A stretch of 64,000 nucleotides of DNA from Iris pallida (Eukaryota; Streptophyta; Magnoliopsida; Asparagales; Iridaceae). The notes under the pieces are model-generated. The model was not told where the DNA came from. It saw only the letters and a list, made by a program, of their open reading frames with translations, and ran no database searches. The position numbers and the translations under genes are program-made. The stretch spans positions 9,959,721-10,023,720 of the forward strand of contig JANAVB010010791.1 in assembly GCA_029216955.1 (NCBI GenBank), in the 5' to 3' direction. Below, piece by piece: positions 33,451 through 45,585 of the stretch (within the stretch, counting starts at the first letter, position 1; each line of letters begins with the position of its first letter).

Positions 33451-36400
33451 TGTCACCCCTAGTTTTTAGGAACAGGTTTTTTTTTGTCATTTTGTATTTT
33501 TGAATTTTTTTGAAATTAATTTTATTATTTATGATATTGTTTTGGGGTTATTTGAGTCGGGTTCGAATTTCAGCTCATTCCGACTTGTATCGGGGACCCG
33601 GGGTAGCTTAGACTCTGATCGGGACCCAACTGGAACTGACCAACTTATCATGACCAAATCCAGATATTTATATTTGATTAATTCCATTTTATTTTAGTGG
33701 GATTAGGGATTAGAATTAGATTTAGAACTTAAAATTTGGAGTTTTCAAGTTACCATTTTGACCCCAACTCAAAACCACTCATTTCTTTGACTTGGAGGAC
33801 ATTTTGGTAAATTGCCAAATGCCCCCAACCCTCTAAAATGTGGTCGACTAGCAGCAACACTCCCTCTCTTCTTCCCATTTCAAGAAAAACTCTCTCTCTT
33901 CTCCTTTCTCTCATTCTACAAAGACCCCTTTCTTTTCCCTTTGAATTTTAAGCTCCAAAGTAAGTCAAATCTCTTCTAATTCTCTTTCATACTTTAGATC
34001 TCACTCTAATCTTGGTGCTAACCCTTGTTTATCTCTTATTTGTGATTTTTATCTAGGTAGAACCTAGCATGGAGGGATTGGAAGCTTAGATTTGGCTCTT
34101 GACCCAAAAAGAACCAATTTTGGGGCTTTTCCTTGGGATTCTAACTCCCAAGAGGTAAACCCTAACTCTAACTCTTGTAATTGCTCCTAATTAATGTTAT
34201 TTTCATATTAGAGGATACCCGAGATGTAGGACAACCCATTAGAAGAGGTTTTGAACCCATTGGACTCAATTCGGGACTTTCGGGCTAGGTTTAGTGCCAA
34301 TTTTGGAGAAAACCCTAAATTGACATGTTTGGGTGTTACTCCTAGCCTAATTAGACCTAATTAGTTTAGTTTGGGTGATATGAGGCTAGATACGTGTCCA
34401 TATTTGGATACGTGGGGTCTTTTTGCGAGAAATCATAAAAATAGGTTTTTTCAGGATTTTCGGGTTCCAACACACGGGTGACTTTTTGCACCGACACTAG
34501 AATTGACAAGTTAGTACATAGAATAGGTTCTAATCATTATTTAGAACTCATGGGTAGAGTTTGGGTCGAATCCAGATAGGTTTGGTGTCCGTATCACGCG
34601 GTATCGCGAATCGGACATCCCGGAGTCGCCAGAATGGCCATTTGGCCATTTGGGCCTCGTTTCTCGTTTTCGTTCGCGTGCGCGAGTTAGATTTCTTGTG
34701 TGGGGCATGTGTCTAGGCCCTAGAGGGTTGAATTGCAAATTTTGGGTATTCGGATATGGTTTTGGGTCGTTTAGGAATATATGTGTGTGTGTGTGTGTCC
34801 ATATATAAATATATATGTGTATGTATCCATGTGTATGTGTGTGTGTGACTATATATGTAGATATAAATATGTGTGTGTGAGTGTGACATATATATATATA
34901 GAGATGGATATAGAGAGTGGTAGATAGAAAGATAAATGGAGAGAGTGTTAGTGGGATTGAGAGTGAGATGGAGAGAGGATTAGAGAGTGATGGAGTGAGG
35001 TGGAATGAGGGAATAAGGGGAAGAAGGCAGCAACTAGGTACTGCTGCATTCAGCAGATAATAGGGGGAGGGGGACAGCCAACCAGTCCACAAAACAGTCC
35101 CAATTCAGCCCATGACAGCCCCCTATAAGCAGCCCACAAAACAGCCATATACCAGCCTACAAATCAGCCCATATTCACCTATATTCAGCCCCCATATAAC
35201 CCCACTTAACAGCCATAAAACAGTCCCAAATCAGTCCAAAATGTACAGCCCTATAACCCCACATGGACAGCCATATTCAGCCCCTATCTTAGTCCCAAAT
35301 CAGTCTCATTTCAGCCCATTTCAGCCACATATTCATCATTCATTCATTCACCCATCCACTCATTTAAATACTTCATACATTCATTCTTTCAATCCATCCC
35401 ATTCCCCATTTCATTTTCACACATCCATTCCCTTTTCACAATTTCAGTCCACATAAAAATTAGTCCATCCATTCTTCATTCAGTCTTCATACATTCATGC
35501 ATTCCATTCATTCATTCTTCCCTTCATCATTTCATCCATCTATTCAATCCTCCAAACATTCATTCATTCATGTATCATTCACCAATTCATTCACAATTCT
35601 ACCATTCATTAATTCCTTCCATTTCACCATTCATTAATCCTACATTCATTCATCCATATCCCATTCCATTTTCCATTTCTTTTCATTCAAAATCAGTCCC
35701 ATATGGTTTGGTTGAGTTTGTGTGAGTGGTTAGTTAGGACAGTGGTTTAGATAAGTTATTATCCTAGTAGAGAGGGCTAACTTAGACAGTAGAAGAGTGT
35801 GGGAGAGTGAACTAGGAAGGTTGGTAGAGAGTAGAGTGTGGTATCTCAATATACCATAGCGTATCATGACGATACTTAAAGTAATGTGAGGGTAATGAAC
35901 ATGTGTGATAAGATGGATTAGATGCCCAAGAACCCTAGATTTCTTGGTAGGTAAACCCTAGATAGGATAGTATCTAGCTATCCTAAGAAGCCTAGGCTAG
36001 TATCCTGAGATCTAGAGGGGTTTTCTTTGTAATGGGCAAGGTATTGAGAATACCTTGTAAGGGTAAATTATGGGGTATAGGGTAATGTAAGGTATTGGGT
36101 TTCTGATTGCTAGATGGGCTTAGAAATAGGTTGTCTTGGTAGGTAATGACTAGATGAGGGTAGTTTAGACTAGTCTTGACCCCCGTTGACCAAAAGTTGA
36201 CTTTTTGATCGAAAGTCAACTTCAAGTCAACACTTGACTTAGAATTGACCGAAACCAAACCAGAGTTGACCAGTTGACTGAAAATCAACTGTTAGTCAAC
36301 ATTTAACTTGTTTGACCTAGGGTTGACCCAGGGTTGACTCAGTATTGACCAGAGTTGACCAGAGTTGACTTTTTAACCAAAAATTAAATGTAAGTCAACC

Positions 36401-37774
36401 TTTGACCCAGATTGACCTAGTTTGACTTGGATTGACTTCCTGTGACCTTGTTTGACCTTGGTTGAACTAGTGTGACCTAGTTTAGCTTGGTGTGACTTAG
36501 TTTGACCTAGTTTTGACTTAGACTTGCATATCATGACCCGATTAGCTTTTCTTTCATTATTAAACCATGTTTTGACTTGTAGTATCTCATCTTTAGGTAT
36601 GTGATTACTCTGAGCGTCTGTTCACCTTATCAGCTCAGGACCACAGGCGAGTACATTCTCTGATAATATTTTTGTTTTATGATATCGTCTTTGTTTCTAG
36701 TATTTAGTGTAGATATCCTTGTTCTCTTGACACATGGTGCACACGGATTGGTATTGTCTGGATCCCGTCATAAGATGTTATTCCTCTTATATATGGTATA
36801 CACTGGGCAAGTCTTTATTATTTATTTTTCATTGTATAGATACGATTCCTGCGTAGGCTCGCGACCTCCTCAAAGAATACGTGTCATGACGTGTCATGAC
36901 TGGATCCACTATATTAGTCAGGGATAGGGGTGTTAGCGCAGATATGTGATCAATACCCCATAGTATTATATTGTGTCATCATTGTATGACTATAGTATCC
37001 TCATTGTATAGTGTTAATCATACACTCACGTATGATTAGCCAGGCCAAATATTGTATCAAGTTCTAAGCCGATCACATGTTGAAACTAGTGCTAAACTCA
37101 CATAGATAGCAGTTACAGATTTCGTACATGTTATACATTGTTTTCTTGCCTTATCTCATTACAGTTTTGATATACTCTGCCAGGATACATGTACGCTCTA
37201 CTTAGTATATTCTCTCTATCTACTGCTACATTTTTAATATCGTATAACTAGAACTGTTGTTTGAGATTTTATACTCGTTTCTGTCCTGACTGGACCTGTT
37301 GAAAATATTACAGATGATGATGGTGACTGCCCTACCTTCTATGGGGCACATGAGGGTGACACTCGGGAGCCCGAGGAGCATCTAGCTCAGTAGAGGGTAC
37401 TTTCTCTAGTCTAGTATTTATAGTTTTCAGTCTGCATCGGATTGTTCCGATTGTTAGTTGAGACTTAGTTATATTTCAGGACTTGTATTTATTTGTGTTA
37501 AACATCTACTTTGTGTGGTGTGATAACTTTATTTATATTCAGTTTCTTCTTTTTATCTGATTTTATATCGTGCCCTATCTTCCCTAGAATTGTGATTGAG
37601 ATATAGAGTTGAGATGTTATATTATACCTCCGTGCGGAGATGACAGATTTATATATCTTGTTGTTAGATGTTAGATGTTATAGAGGACCTATACAGCGTT
37701 CTACCGCCGATACTGCGGCGTAAGCTGGACGTACCCACGTTCTTGTGCCCCTAAATAGGGTGCGGGTCGTGACA
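33451..37774 (+). repeat. 5' LTR of LARD element 2
   Basis: A 4.3-kb LTR with recognisable zones: GT/TA microsatellites (34778-34902), a CAGCCC-rich zone (35050-35330), a CATTCATT-rich zone (35335-35690) and a dense TTGAC array (36175-36519). GGCGAGTACATTCTC lies at 36646-36660. It ends GGTGCGGGTCGTGACA. Open frames inside are repeat artefacts. Confidence 0.92.
36175..36519. repeat. TTGAC (W-box) array in LARD 2, 5' LTR
   Basis: About two dozen TTGAC or GTCAA words in 345 bases, many as GTTGACC, AGTTGACTTT or AGTCAAC. TTGAC followed by C or T is the known core of WRKY transcription-factor sites. The array may be a degenerate tandem repeat of about 10-14 bases. Confidence 0.85.
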
Positions 37775-39043
37775 CATTTTTGTGGCGGCCCATGCGGGTT
37801 AGTGTCGTAATTAGTGCAATCTCGTAATGGTGCTCGACTTAGAGTACTAATTACGAGCCTGCGACTAGGACATAGGATCTAGAATATGATAGGAGTTACT
37901 CAATCACATTTTAGGAAAATTCTGATCTTTTGATTACCATGACAACTCTTCTTGCATTTGAATTCAATTGTCCTCCTTTGATAATATCTTATCTTGTGCC
38001 ATATTGATCTCTTGGGTTCAATTCGTCCTCAGGATGACGATTACTCGCAGTCAGACAGCAGCAGGGCAGAGTGCAGGTTCAAATCTTTCGATCTTATTTC
38101 CGCATTTGCCTCCTTATAACTGTTTGAAATTCGATTCCATCTGTACCTTGATTGGTTGATGAAAATTTTGTTCTTGTGATGTGATTTTCTCCTGAGATAA
38201 GTCGTATGGGCTAGGTCGCCTTGATTATAAGATTTAGAATCCTCTAGGGTCATGCTAGCAGGCATAGTGAGGACATATAGTTGGATTACGGATGTATTTC
38301 TAGGGTATGGAAATTTAAGGTTTTCGCTGCCAAGCATGCGGCAATGCAAAACTTTTAAATACCATAATTCTAGAGGTATGTACCTTAGTCAAGGACTCTG
38401 TGATTATCGTAGCCTTGCTCACTAACAAGACGGAGATTCTGAGTATCATGATTCTGGACAGACGCATATGATTGTCGAACTGTATGATTTTTTTGTGTTT
38501 ACTTTGTTTTAATTTTTGAGGATGAAATTTTTAAGGTGGATAGACTTGTAGCACCAGGTTTCTAATTGAGAGTGATTTTAAATTTTATAGTTTTAGTCAT
38601 TTAATTATTGTCATTTAAATTCATGCTTTAATTTTGGAGATTTTAATCATTTTAAATTTTTAAGCCATGATTTGTGATTTTAATGTTTTGCTAGTGTAAC
38701 CTTAGAGACTGTTTGACCTAGAGCCTAACCATGTGATTAGGATGTTTTCAGTATCATTTCTGGCCCAAGGGTATTTTGGTCATTGGACCTCTTTGATTTA
38801 TTTTGATATTTTGTATTGGTGATTGTTGATTTGGCTTTTGATAGGTGAGATTTTGTGATGGTTTCGTGTCCGTGTCGGGCACGTAACAGTTTTTATTTGC
38901 AAGTGTTGTTGTGTCTTAAGAGATTTTTATTTTGCTGAATTTTTTTTTTTTGGAAGTATTCGAGAGGGATTGTTTTCTGCGTGTGTTTTTCTGTGATTGC
39001 TTTGTTTTAATTTCGAGGACAAATTTTTTAAGGTGGATAGATT
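37775..39043 (+). other. Non-coding interior of LARD element 2
   Basis: It starts with CATTTTTGTGGCGGCCCATG, the shared post-LTR block, then has no frame of note. A short ATG-initiated stretch at 38035-38080 (MTITRSQTAAGQSAG) might be a gag start relic. At 38505-38548 a PPT-like sequence (TTTGAGGATGAAATTTTTAAGGTGGATAGA) is followed by TGTAGCACC, and the same type of PPT recurs at 39011-39043 before the true 3' LTR. The interior therefore seems to hold a relic PPT plus the start of another LTR. Confidence 0.7.
39011..39043 (+). promoter_or_regulatory. Polypurine tract region of LARD element 2
   Basis: TTTCGAGGACAAATTTTTTA then AAGGTGGATAGATT ends exactly at the 3' LTR start (39044). The arrangement matches the right edges of both LARD 3 interiors. 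Confidence 0.75.
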
Positions 39044-42000
39044 TGTCACCCCAGTTTTTAGGAACATGGGTATTTTTGTCATTTTGTATTTTTGAATATT
39101 TTTGAAATTTATTTTATTATTTATGATATTGTTTTGGGGTTATTTGAGTCGGGTTCGAATTTCAGCTCATTCCGACTTGTATCGGGGACCCGGGATAGCT
39201 TAGACTCTGATCGGAACCCAACTGGAACCGACCAACTTGTCATGACCAAACCCAGATATTTATATTTGACTAATCCCATTTGATTTTAGTGGGATTAGGG
39301 ATTAGAATTAGATTTAGAACTTGAAATTTGGAGTTTTCAAGTTACCATTTCGACCCCAACTCAAAACCATTCATTTCTTTGACTTGGAGGGCATTTTGGT
39401 AAATTGCCAAATGCCCCCAACCCTCTAAAATGTGGCCGTCCAGCAGCAACACTCCCTCTCTTCTTCCCATTTCAAGAAAAACTCTCTCTCTTCTCCTTTC
39501 TCTCATTTTACAAAGACCCCTTTCTTTTCCCTTTGGATTTTAAGCTCCAAAGTAAGTCAAATCTCATCTAATTCTCTTCCATTCTCTAGATCTCACTCTA
39601 ATCTTGGTGCTAACCCTTGTTTATCTCTTATTTATAATTTTTATCTAGGTAGAACCTAGCATGGAGGGGTTGGAAGCTTAGATTTGGCTCTTGACCCAAA
39701 AAGAACCAATTTTGGGGCTTTTCCTTGGGATTCCAACTCCCAAGAGGTAAACCCTGACTCTAACTCTTGTAATTGCTAGTTAATGTTATTTGCATATTAG
39801 AGGATACTCGAGACGTAGGACAACCCATTAGAAGAGATTTGGAACCCATTGGACTCAATTCGGGACTTTCGGACTAGGTTTAGTGCCAATTTTGGGGAAA
39901 ACCCTAAATTGACATATTTGGGTGTTACCCCTAGCCTAATTAGACATAATTAGGTTAGTTTGGGTGAGATGAGGCTAGGTACGTGTCCATATTTGGATAC
40001 GTGAGGTCGTTTTGCGAGAAATCATAAAAATAGGCTTTTTCGGGGTTTTCGGGTTCCAACACACGGGTGACTTTTTGCACCGACACTAGAATTGATAAGT
40101 TAGTACTTAGAATAAGTTCTAATTATTATTTAGAACTCGTGGGTAGAGTTTGGGTCGAATCCGGATAGGTTTGGTGTCTGTATCACGCGGTATCGCGAAT
40201 CGGACACCCCGGAGTCGCCAGAATGGCCATTTGGCCATTCGGGCCTCGTTTCTCGTTTTCGCTCGCGTGTGCGAGTTAGATTTCTTGTGTGGGGTATGTG
40301 TCTAGGCCCTAGAGGGTAGAATTGCAAGATTTGGGTATTTGGATAAGGTTTTGGGACGTTTAGGAATATGTGCGTGTGTCCATATATAAATATATATGTG
40401 TATGTATCCATGTGTGTGTATGTGTGTGACTATATATGTAGATATAAATATGTGTGTGTGAGTGTGACATATATATATATAGATGGATATAGAGAGTGGT
40501 AGATAGAGAGATAGATGGAGAGAGTGTTAGTGAGATTGAGAGTGAGATGGAGAGAGGGTTAGAGAGTGATGGAGTGAGGTGGAATGAGGGAATAAGGGGG
40601 AGAAGGCAGCAGCTAGGTGCTGCTGTATTCAGCAGGTAATAGGGGGAGGGGGACAGCCAACCAGTCCACAAAACAGTCCCAATTCAGCCCATGACAGCCC
40701 CCTATAAGCAGCCCACAAATCAGCCATATACCAGCCTACAAATCAGCCCATATTCACCTATATTCAGCCCCCATATAACCCCACTTAACAGCCATAAAAT
40801 AGTCCCAAATCAGTCCAATATGGACAGCCATATTCAGCCCCTATCTTAGTCCCAAATCAGTCTCATTTCAGCCCATTTCAGCCACATATTCATCATTCAT
40901 TCATTCACCCTTCCACTCATTTAAATGCTTCATACATTCATTCTTTCAATCAATCCCATTCCCCATTTCAGTTTCACACATCTATTCCCTTTTCACAATT
41001 TCAGTCCACATAAAAATCAGTCCATCCATTCTTCATTCAGTCTTCATACATTCATGCATTCCATTCATTTATTCTTCCCTTCATCATGTCATCCATCTAT
41101 TCAATCCTCTAAACATTTATTCATTCATGTATCATTCACCAATTCATTCATAATTCCACCATTCATTAATTCCTTCCATTTCACAATTCATTAATCCTAT
41201 ATTTATCATCCATATCCCATTCCATTTTCCATTTCTTTTCATTCAAAATCAGTCCCATATGGTTTGGTTGAGTTTGTGTGAGTGGTTAGTTAGGACAGTG
41301 GTTTAGATAAGTTAGTATCCTAGTAGAGAGGGCTAACCTAGACACTAGGAGAGTGTGGGAGAGTAAACTAGGAAGGTTGGTAGAGAGTAGGGTGTGGTAT
41401 CTCAATATACCATAGCGTATCATGACGATACTTAAGGTAATGTGAGGGTAATCAACATGTGTGATAAGATGGATTAGATGCCCAAGAACCCTAGATTTCT
41501 TGGTAGATAAACCCTAGATAGGATAGTATCTAGCTACCCTAAGAAGCCTAGGCTAGTATCCTGAGATCTAGAGGGGTTTTCTTTGTAATGGGCAAGGAAT
41601 CGAGAATACCTTGTAAGGGTAAATTTTGGGGTATAGGGTAATGTAAGGTATTGGGTTTCTGATTGCTAGATGGGCTTAGAAATAGGTTGTCTTGGTAGGT
41701 AATGACTAGATGAGGGTAGTTTAGACTAGTCTTGACCCCCGTTGACCAAAAGTTGACTTTTTGATCGAAAGTCAACTTCAAGTCAACACTTGACTTAGAA
41801 TTGACCGAAACCAAACCAGAGTTGACCAGTTGACTGAAAATCAACTGTTAGTCAACATTTGACTTGTTTGACCTAGGGTTGACCCAGGGTTGACTCAGTG
41901 TTGACCAGAGTTGACCAGAGTTGACTTTTTAACCAAAAATTAACTGTAAGTCAACCTTTGACCCAGATTGACCTAGTTTGACTTGGATTGACTTCCTGTG

Positions 42001-43335
42001 ACCTTGTTTGACCTTGGTTGACCTAGTGTGACCTAGTTTAGCTTGGTGTGACTTAGTTTGACCTAGTTTTGACTTAGACTTGCATATCATGACTCGATTA
42101 GCTTTCCTTTCATTATTAAACTATGTTTTGACTTGTAGTATCTCATCTTTAGGTCTGTGATTACTCTGAGCGTCTGTTCACCTTATCAGCTCAGGACCAT
42201 AGACGAGTACATTCTCTGATAATATTTCTGTTTTATGATATCGTCTTTGTTTCTAGTATTTAGTGTAGATATCCTTGTTCTCTTGACACATGGTGCACAC
42301 GGATTGGTATTGTCTGGATCCCGTCATAAGATATTATTCCTCTTATATATGGTATACACTGGGCAAGTCTTCATTGTTTATTGTTCATTTTATAGATACG
42401 ATTCCTACGTAGGCTCGCGACCTCCTCAGAGAATACGTGTCATGACGTGTCATGACTGGATCTACTATATTAGTCAGGGATGGGGGTGTTAGCGAAGATA
42501 TGTGATCAATACCCCATAGTATTATATTGTATCATCATTGTATCACTATAGTATCCTCATTGTATAGTGTTAATCATACACTCACGTATGATTAGCCAGG
42601 CAAAACATTGTATCAAGTTCTAAGCCGATCACATGTTGAAACTAGTGCTAAACTCATATAGATAGCAGTTCCAGATTTCGTACATGTTATACATTATTTT
42701 CTTGCCTTATCTCATTACACTTTTGATATACTCTGCCAGGATACATGTACGCTCTACTTTACCTAGTATATTCTCTCTATCTACTGCTACATTTTCAATA
42801 TCGTATAACTAGAACTGTTGTTTGAGATTTTATACTCGTTCCAGTCCTGACTGGACCTGTTGAAAATATTACAGATGATGATGGTGACTGCCCTACCTTC
42901 TATGGGGCACATGAGGGTGACACTTAGGAGCCCGAGGAGCATCTAGCTCAGTAGAGGGTGCTTACTCTAGTCTAGTATTTATAGTTTTCAGTTTGTATCG
43001 GATTGTTCCGATTGTTAGTTGAGACTTAGTTATATTTCAGGACTTGTATTTATTTGTGTTAAACATCTACTTTGTGTGGTGTGATAACTCTATTTATATT
43101 CAGTTTCTTCCTTTTATCTGATTTCATATCGTGCTCTATCTTTCCTAGACTTGTGATTGAGATATAGAGTTGAGATGTTATATTATACCTCCGTGCGGAG
43201 ATGACAGGTTTATATATCTTGTTGTTAGATGTTAGATGTTATAGAGGACCTATACAGCGTTCTACCGCCGACACTACGACGTAGGCTGGACGTACCCACG
43301 TTCTCGTGCCCCTAAATAGGGTGCGGGTCGTGACA
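39044..43335 (+). repeat. 3' LTR of LARD element 2
   Basis: A 4292-bp partner of 33451-37774 with the same internal zones: GT/TA tracts at 40370-40485, CAGCCC zone at 40655-40860, CATTCATT zone at 40890-41215 and TTGAC array at 41732-42075. Differences are scattered substitutions and small indels, including shorter microsatellites. It is followed by GATAT and then LINE sequence. Confidence 0.92.
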
Positions 43336-43340
43336 GATAT

Positions 43341-43847
43341 TATCATGGAAAGGTCAATACCCGACCTTCCTATGAACTCAGAAAGGGAAACACAATAAAA
43401 GGATCCCAAGATTTGAAGGTGAAACAACAACAAAGTTGAGCTAAACTCGCAAAATTATGGGAAGGAAGGCGCTATCACTGTTGAGAAGAAGGAGATTATG
43501 AATCCTTCCCTGAGGATAACCCGGACTGGAAGTTGTTACTCCATCGAGAAGATGTTGGGTTAGTTAATTCTTTAAGCAAGACACATATTATGGAAGATGG
43601 CTAACTCACGCCTCTACGGGTGAGTCCGCGGACCTCAAGGAAACCATGCCTCAGTTTTAATGTCAGTTCTATGATAGAATATTCGTGGGGCCAACTCCGT
43701 AGGTAGATGGAAATCAATTATAGATCATCTCACCAAATATCAGTGCAATATTGGTATCATTCTGGAGTCCAAGGTGAGATCGAAGAAGTTGATTGAGTCT
43801 CGTACCCTTAAAAATTGGATGTCGGTACACAATTTATTGTTGTATTC
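43341..43847 (+). pseudogene. LINE remnant, piece 3 (ORF1 end / ORF2 start)
   Basis: Sequence between the GATAT duplication of LARD 2 and the next LTR start. It has no long frame, but fragments such as CNIGIILESKVRSKKLIES and TLKNWMSV near 43750-43840 resemble the start of a plant LINE ORF2 endonuclease (the LLETKV region). It continues the LINE interrupted at 33450. The rest of the LINE is not in the window. Confidence 0.5.
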
Positions 43848-45585
43848 TGTAAGCCCCTAGATTTTTAGAATTATTTTTTATTATTTTATTTAATATAGTT
43901 ATTAATTGATATTTTTCCCATCATTATTTTTTATCATTAAATACACTTTTCTGTAGCTTTGATTTTTCGAGCACAAGAAATGTCAATTTCTTCGAAAAGT
44001 CCTTCATATGCTTTGATCTAGACAAGTTTATCTTTATTTTGATATACCATGTCTAACTCAAACATGTTCTCTTGTATTCTATTTTCGTCGAACAACTTTC
44101 GGGTCAATTTAGGCCAATTTGCTATCTACCGTAACACTTGACCTACTTTCCAATTTAATTTCGGGACTCGACATTGATCTAACCCATTTGGCATAGTATA
44201 TAATTTTGATCTATTTTGAGCCTACTACAAACATTCCAATTGTGTCCCACTCAATTGAGTTATCATATGCTATCTACTTTCAAATGACACACAAGATTCA
44301 TTCATTGCATTTTCGGAGCTATTCGATAAATGTTTGAACACAACCCTGGCCCAAACCATTTATTGGAGCCTATCTAGGATTTCCAAAATCAACCAAAGAT
44401 ATATTTAATTGATTTTTGGACATTTAATAGCAGTCCACATGCATTAAACCCATGCATCTTTGACCCAATATTTAACCTATCCAAATTAGGAAACATAGAG
44501 CTAACCCTTGTCATATTAGTTGATTGGATGACCAAATCCCCACCAAATCAATTCAAACCTCCTCTATACAAACCCTAATATATAAGAGATTTGAACCTTA
44601 TATAAAGGATCATCCTTTGGCTGCCTCCCTCTTCCTAACTTCCAAAAACCCAAGCACAAGGTTGCCTTGGCAGACAACACGCAACCCTCTTGTCCGACCC
44701 CATTGCATCGTATTTTCCTCGACTTTTGTGTACTCCACCACCTTCACGACGACCCCAAGAGACACCCTTTCAAGCCTATCAAGCACTGGAGGAGTTTTAC
44801 CCACTTATTTGGTCGTTTGGAGGCTGAGCTTGAAGGTTATTTTCAACCGTAACAAAAATTTCGAACCCAGGTTTGTCATCTTCTCCAATTGGTTTCATCG
44901 ATTTTTTTCTCATCCATTAGACCTAAAACCAAAAATAATCAGGATCCCTATGTGACTGCTTTGATGTCCAATTGCTAACTCACACGTATCTACTTGGTTT
45001 GGCCGTGGCGTCCGTTGTACGACAATTGGTGCAAATTTGACCAATTTCTGTTCAAAGATCTTTCCGACGACTTTCGAACCCGTTTGATCTCGAACAAATC
45101 ATTGGTAATGTCTCTAAAATCTCTATTTATCATCTAGTATCCTTATTTTTTCATATTTGTAAGAGTTTTATACGTTTATGGTATCGTTCTCATCCTATAA
45201 GTTTTTCGAACACCGACAAGTCCACCGTAACCCGACTACTTGATCTCTATTCTTCATAAGAGTTTCATATGATTTAAATCTAATTAATTGAGATGGAAAA
45301 TCATATTTTCTCTAATTTATTCTAATTATTTCCAGAATATTTAATTTTCATATTTTTCATATTGATTCACTTCCAAATTGGACCCATATATGGCATAATT
45401 ATGTTGGTAAATAAATACATCGATTTGAGATTGTTTTTCTTAATATATATTTATTTCTTTCTTAAAAATAAATTTGTTTGTGATTTGGGTTGATAGATAT
45501 TACTTGGTTCATTGGTTCATGGATAGTGGGTTAGACCGTGTACTGCAGGCAAGTATACATTGCCAACTTGATTTACAGTATCTAC
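43848..45585 (+). repeat. Truncated LTR, plus orientation
   Basis: It starts TGTAAGCCCCTAGATTTTTA, LTR-like in style. TATA-like text TATATAAAGG occurs near 44600. CTGCAGGCAAGTATACATT (about 45545-45563) corresponds to the GGC(A/G)AGTA(C/T)ATT motif of the other long LTRs. No end or partner was found. The tract stops where an opposite-orientation LTR begins. An open frame at 44524-44955 has no recognised domain. Confidence 0.5.

Larger units (their letters stand above)
33451..43335 (+). mobile_element. Large non-coding LTR retrotransposon 2 (LARD-like)
   Basis: LTRs of 4324 bp (33451-37774) and 4292 bp (39044-43335) enclose an interior of only 1269 bp. Perfect 5-bp duplications GATAT lie at 33446-33450 and 43336-43340. 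It starts TGTCACC and ends GTGACA. No gag or pol domain is present, so the element depends on proteins from elsewhere. The PPT and post-LTR block resemble those of LARD 1 and LARD 3, linking it to plant gypsy (Tekay-like) elements by inference. LTR similarity is high by eye. Confidence 0.9.

Noticed and set aside
44524..44955. 143-codon frame as a host gene
   Set aside because: Lies in a truncated LTR, shows no domain, and has an overlapping frame of equal quality on the other strand.
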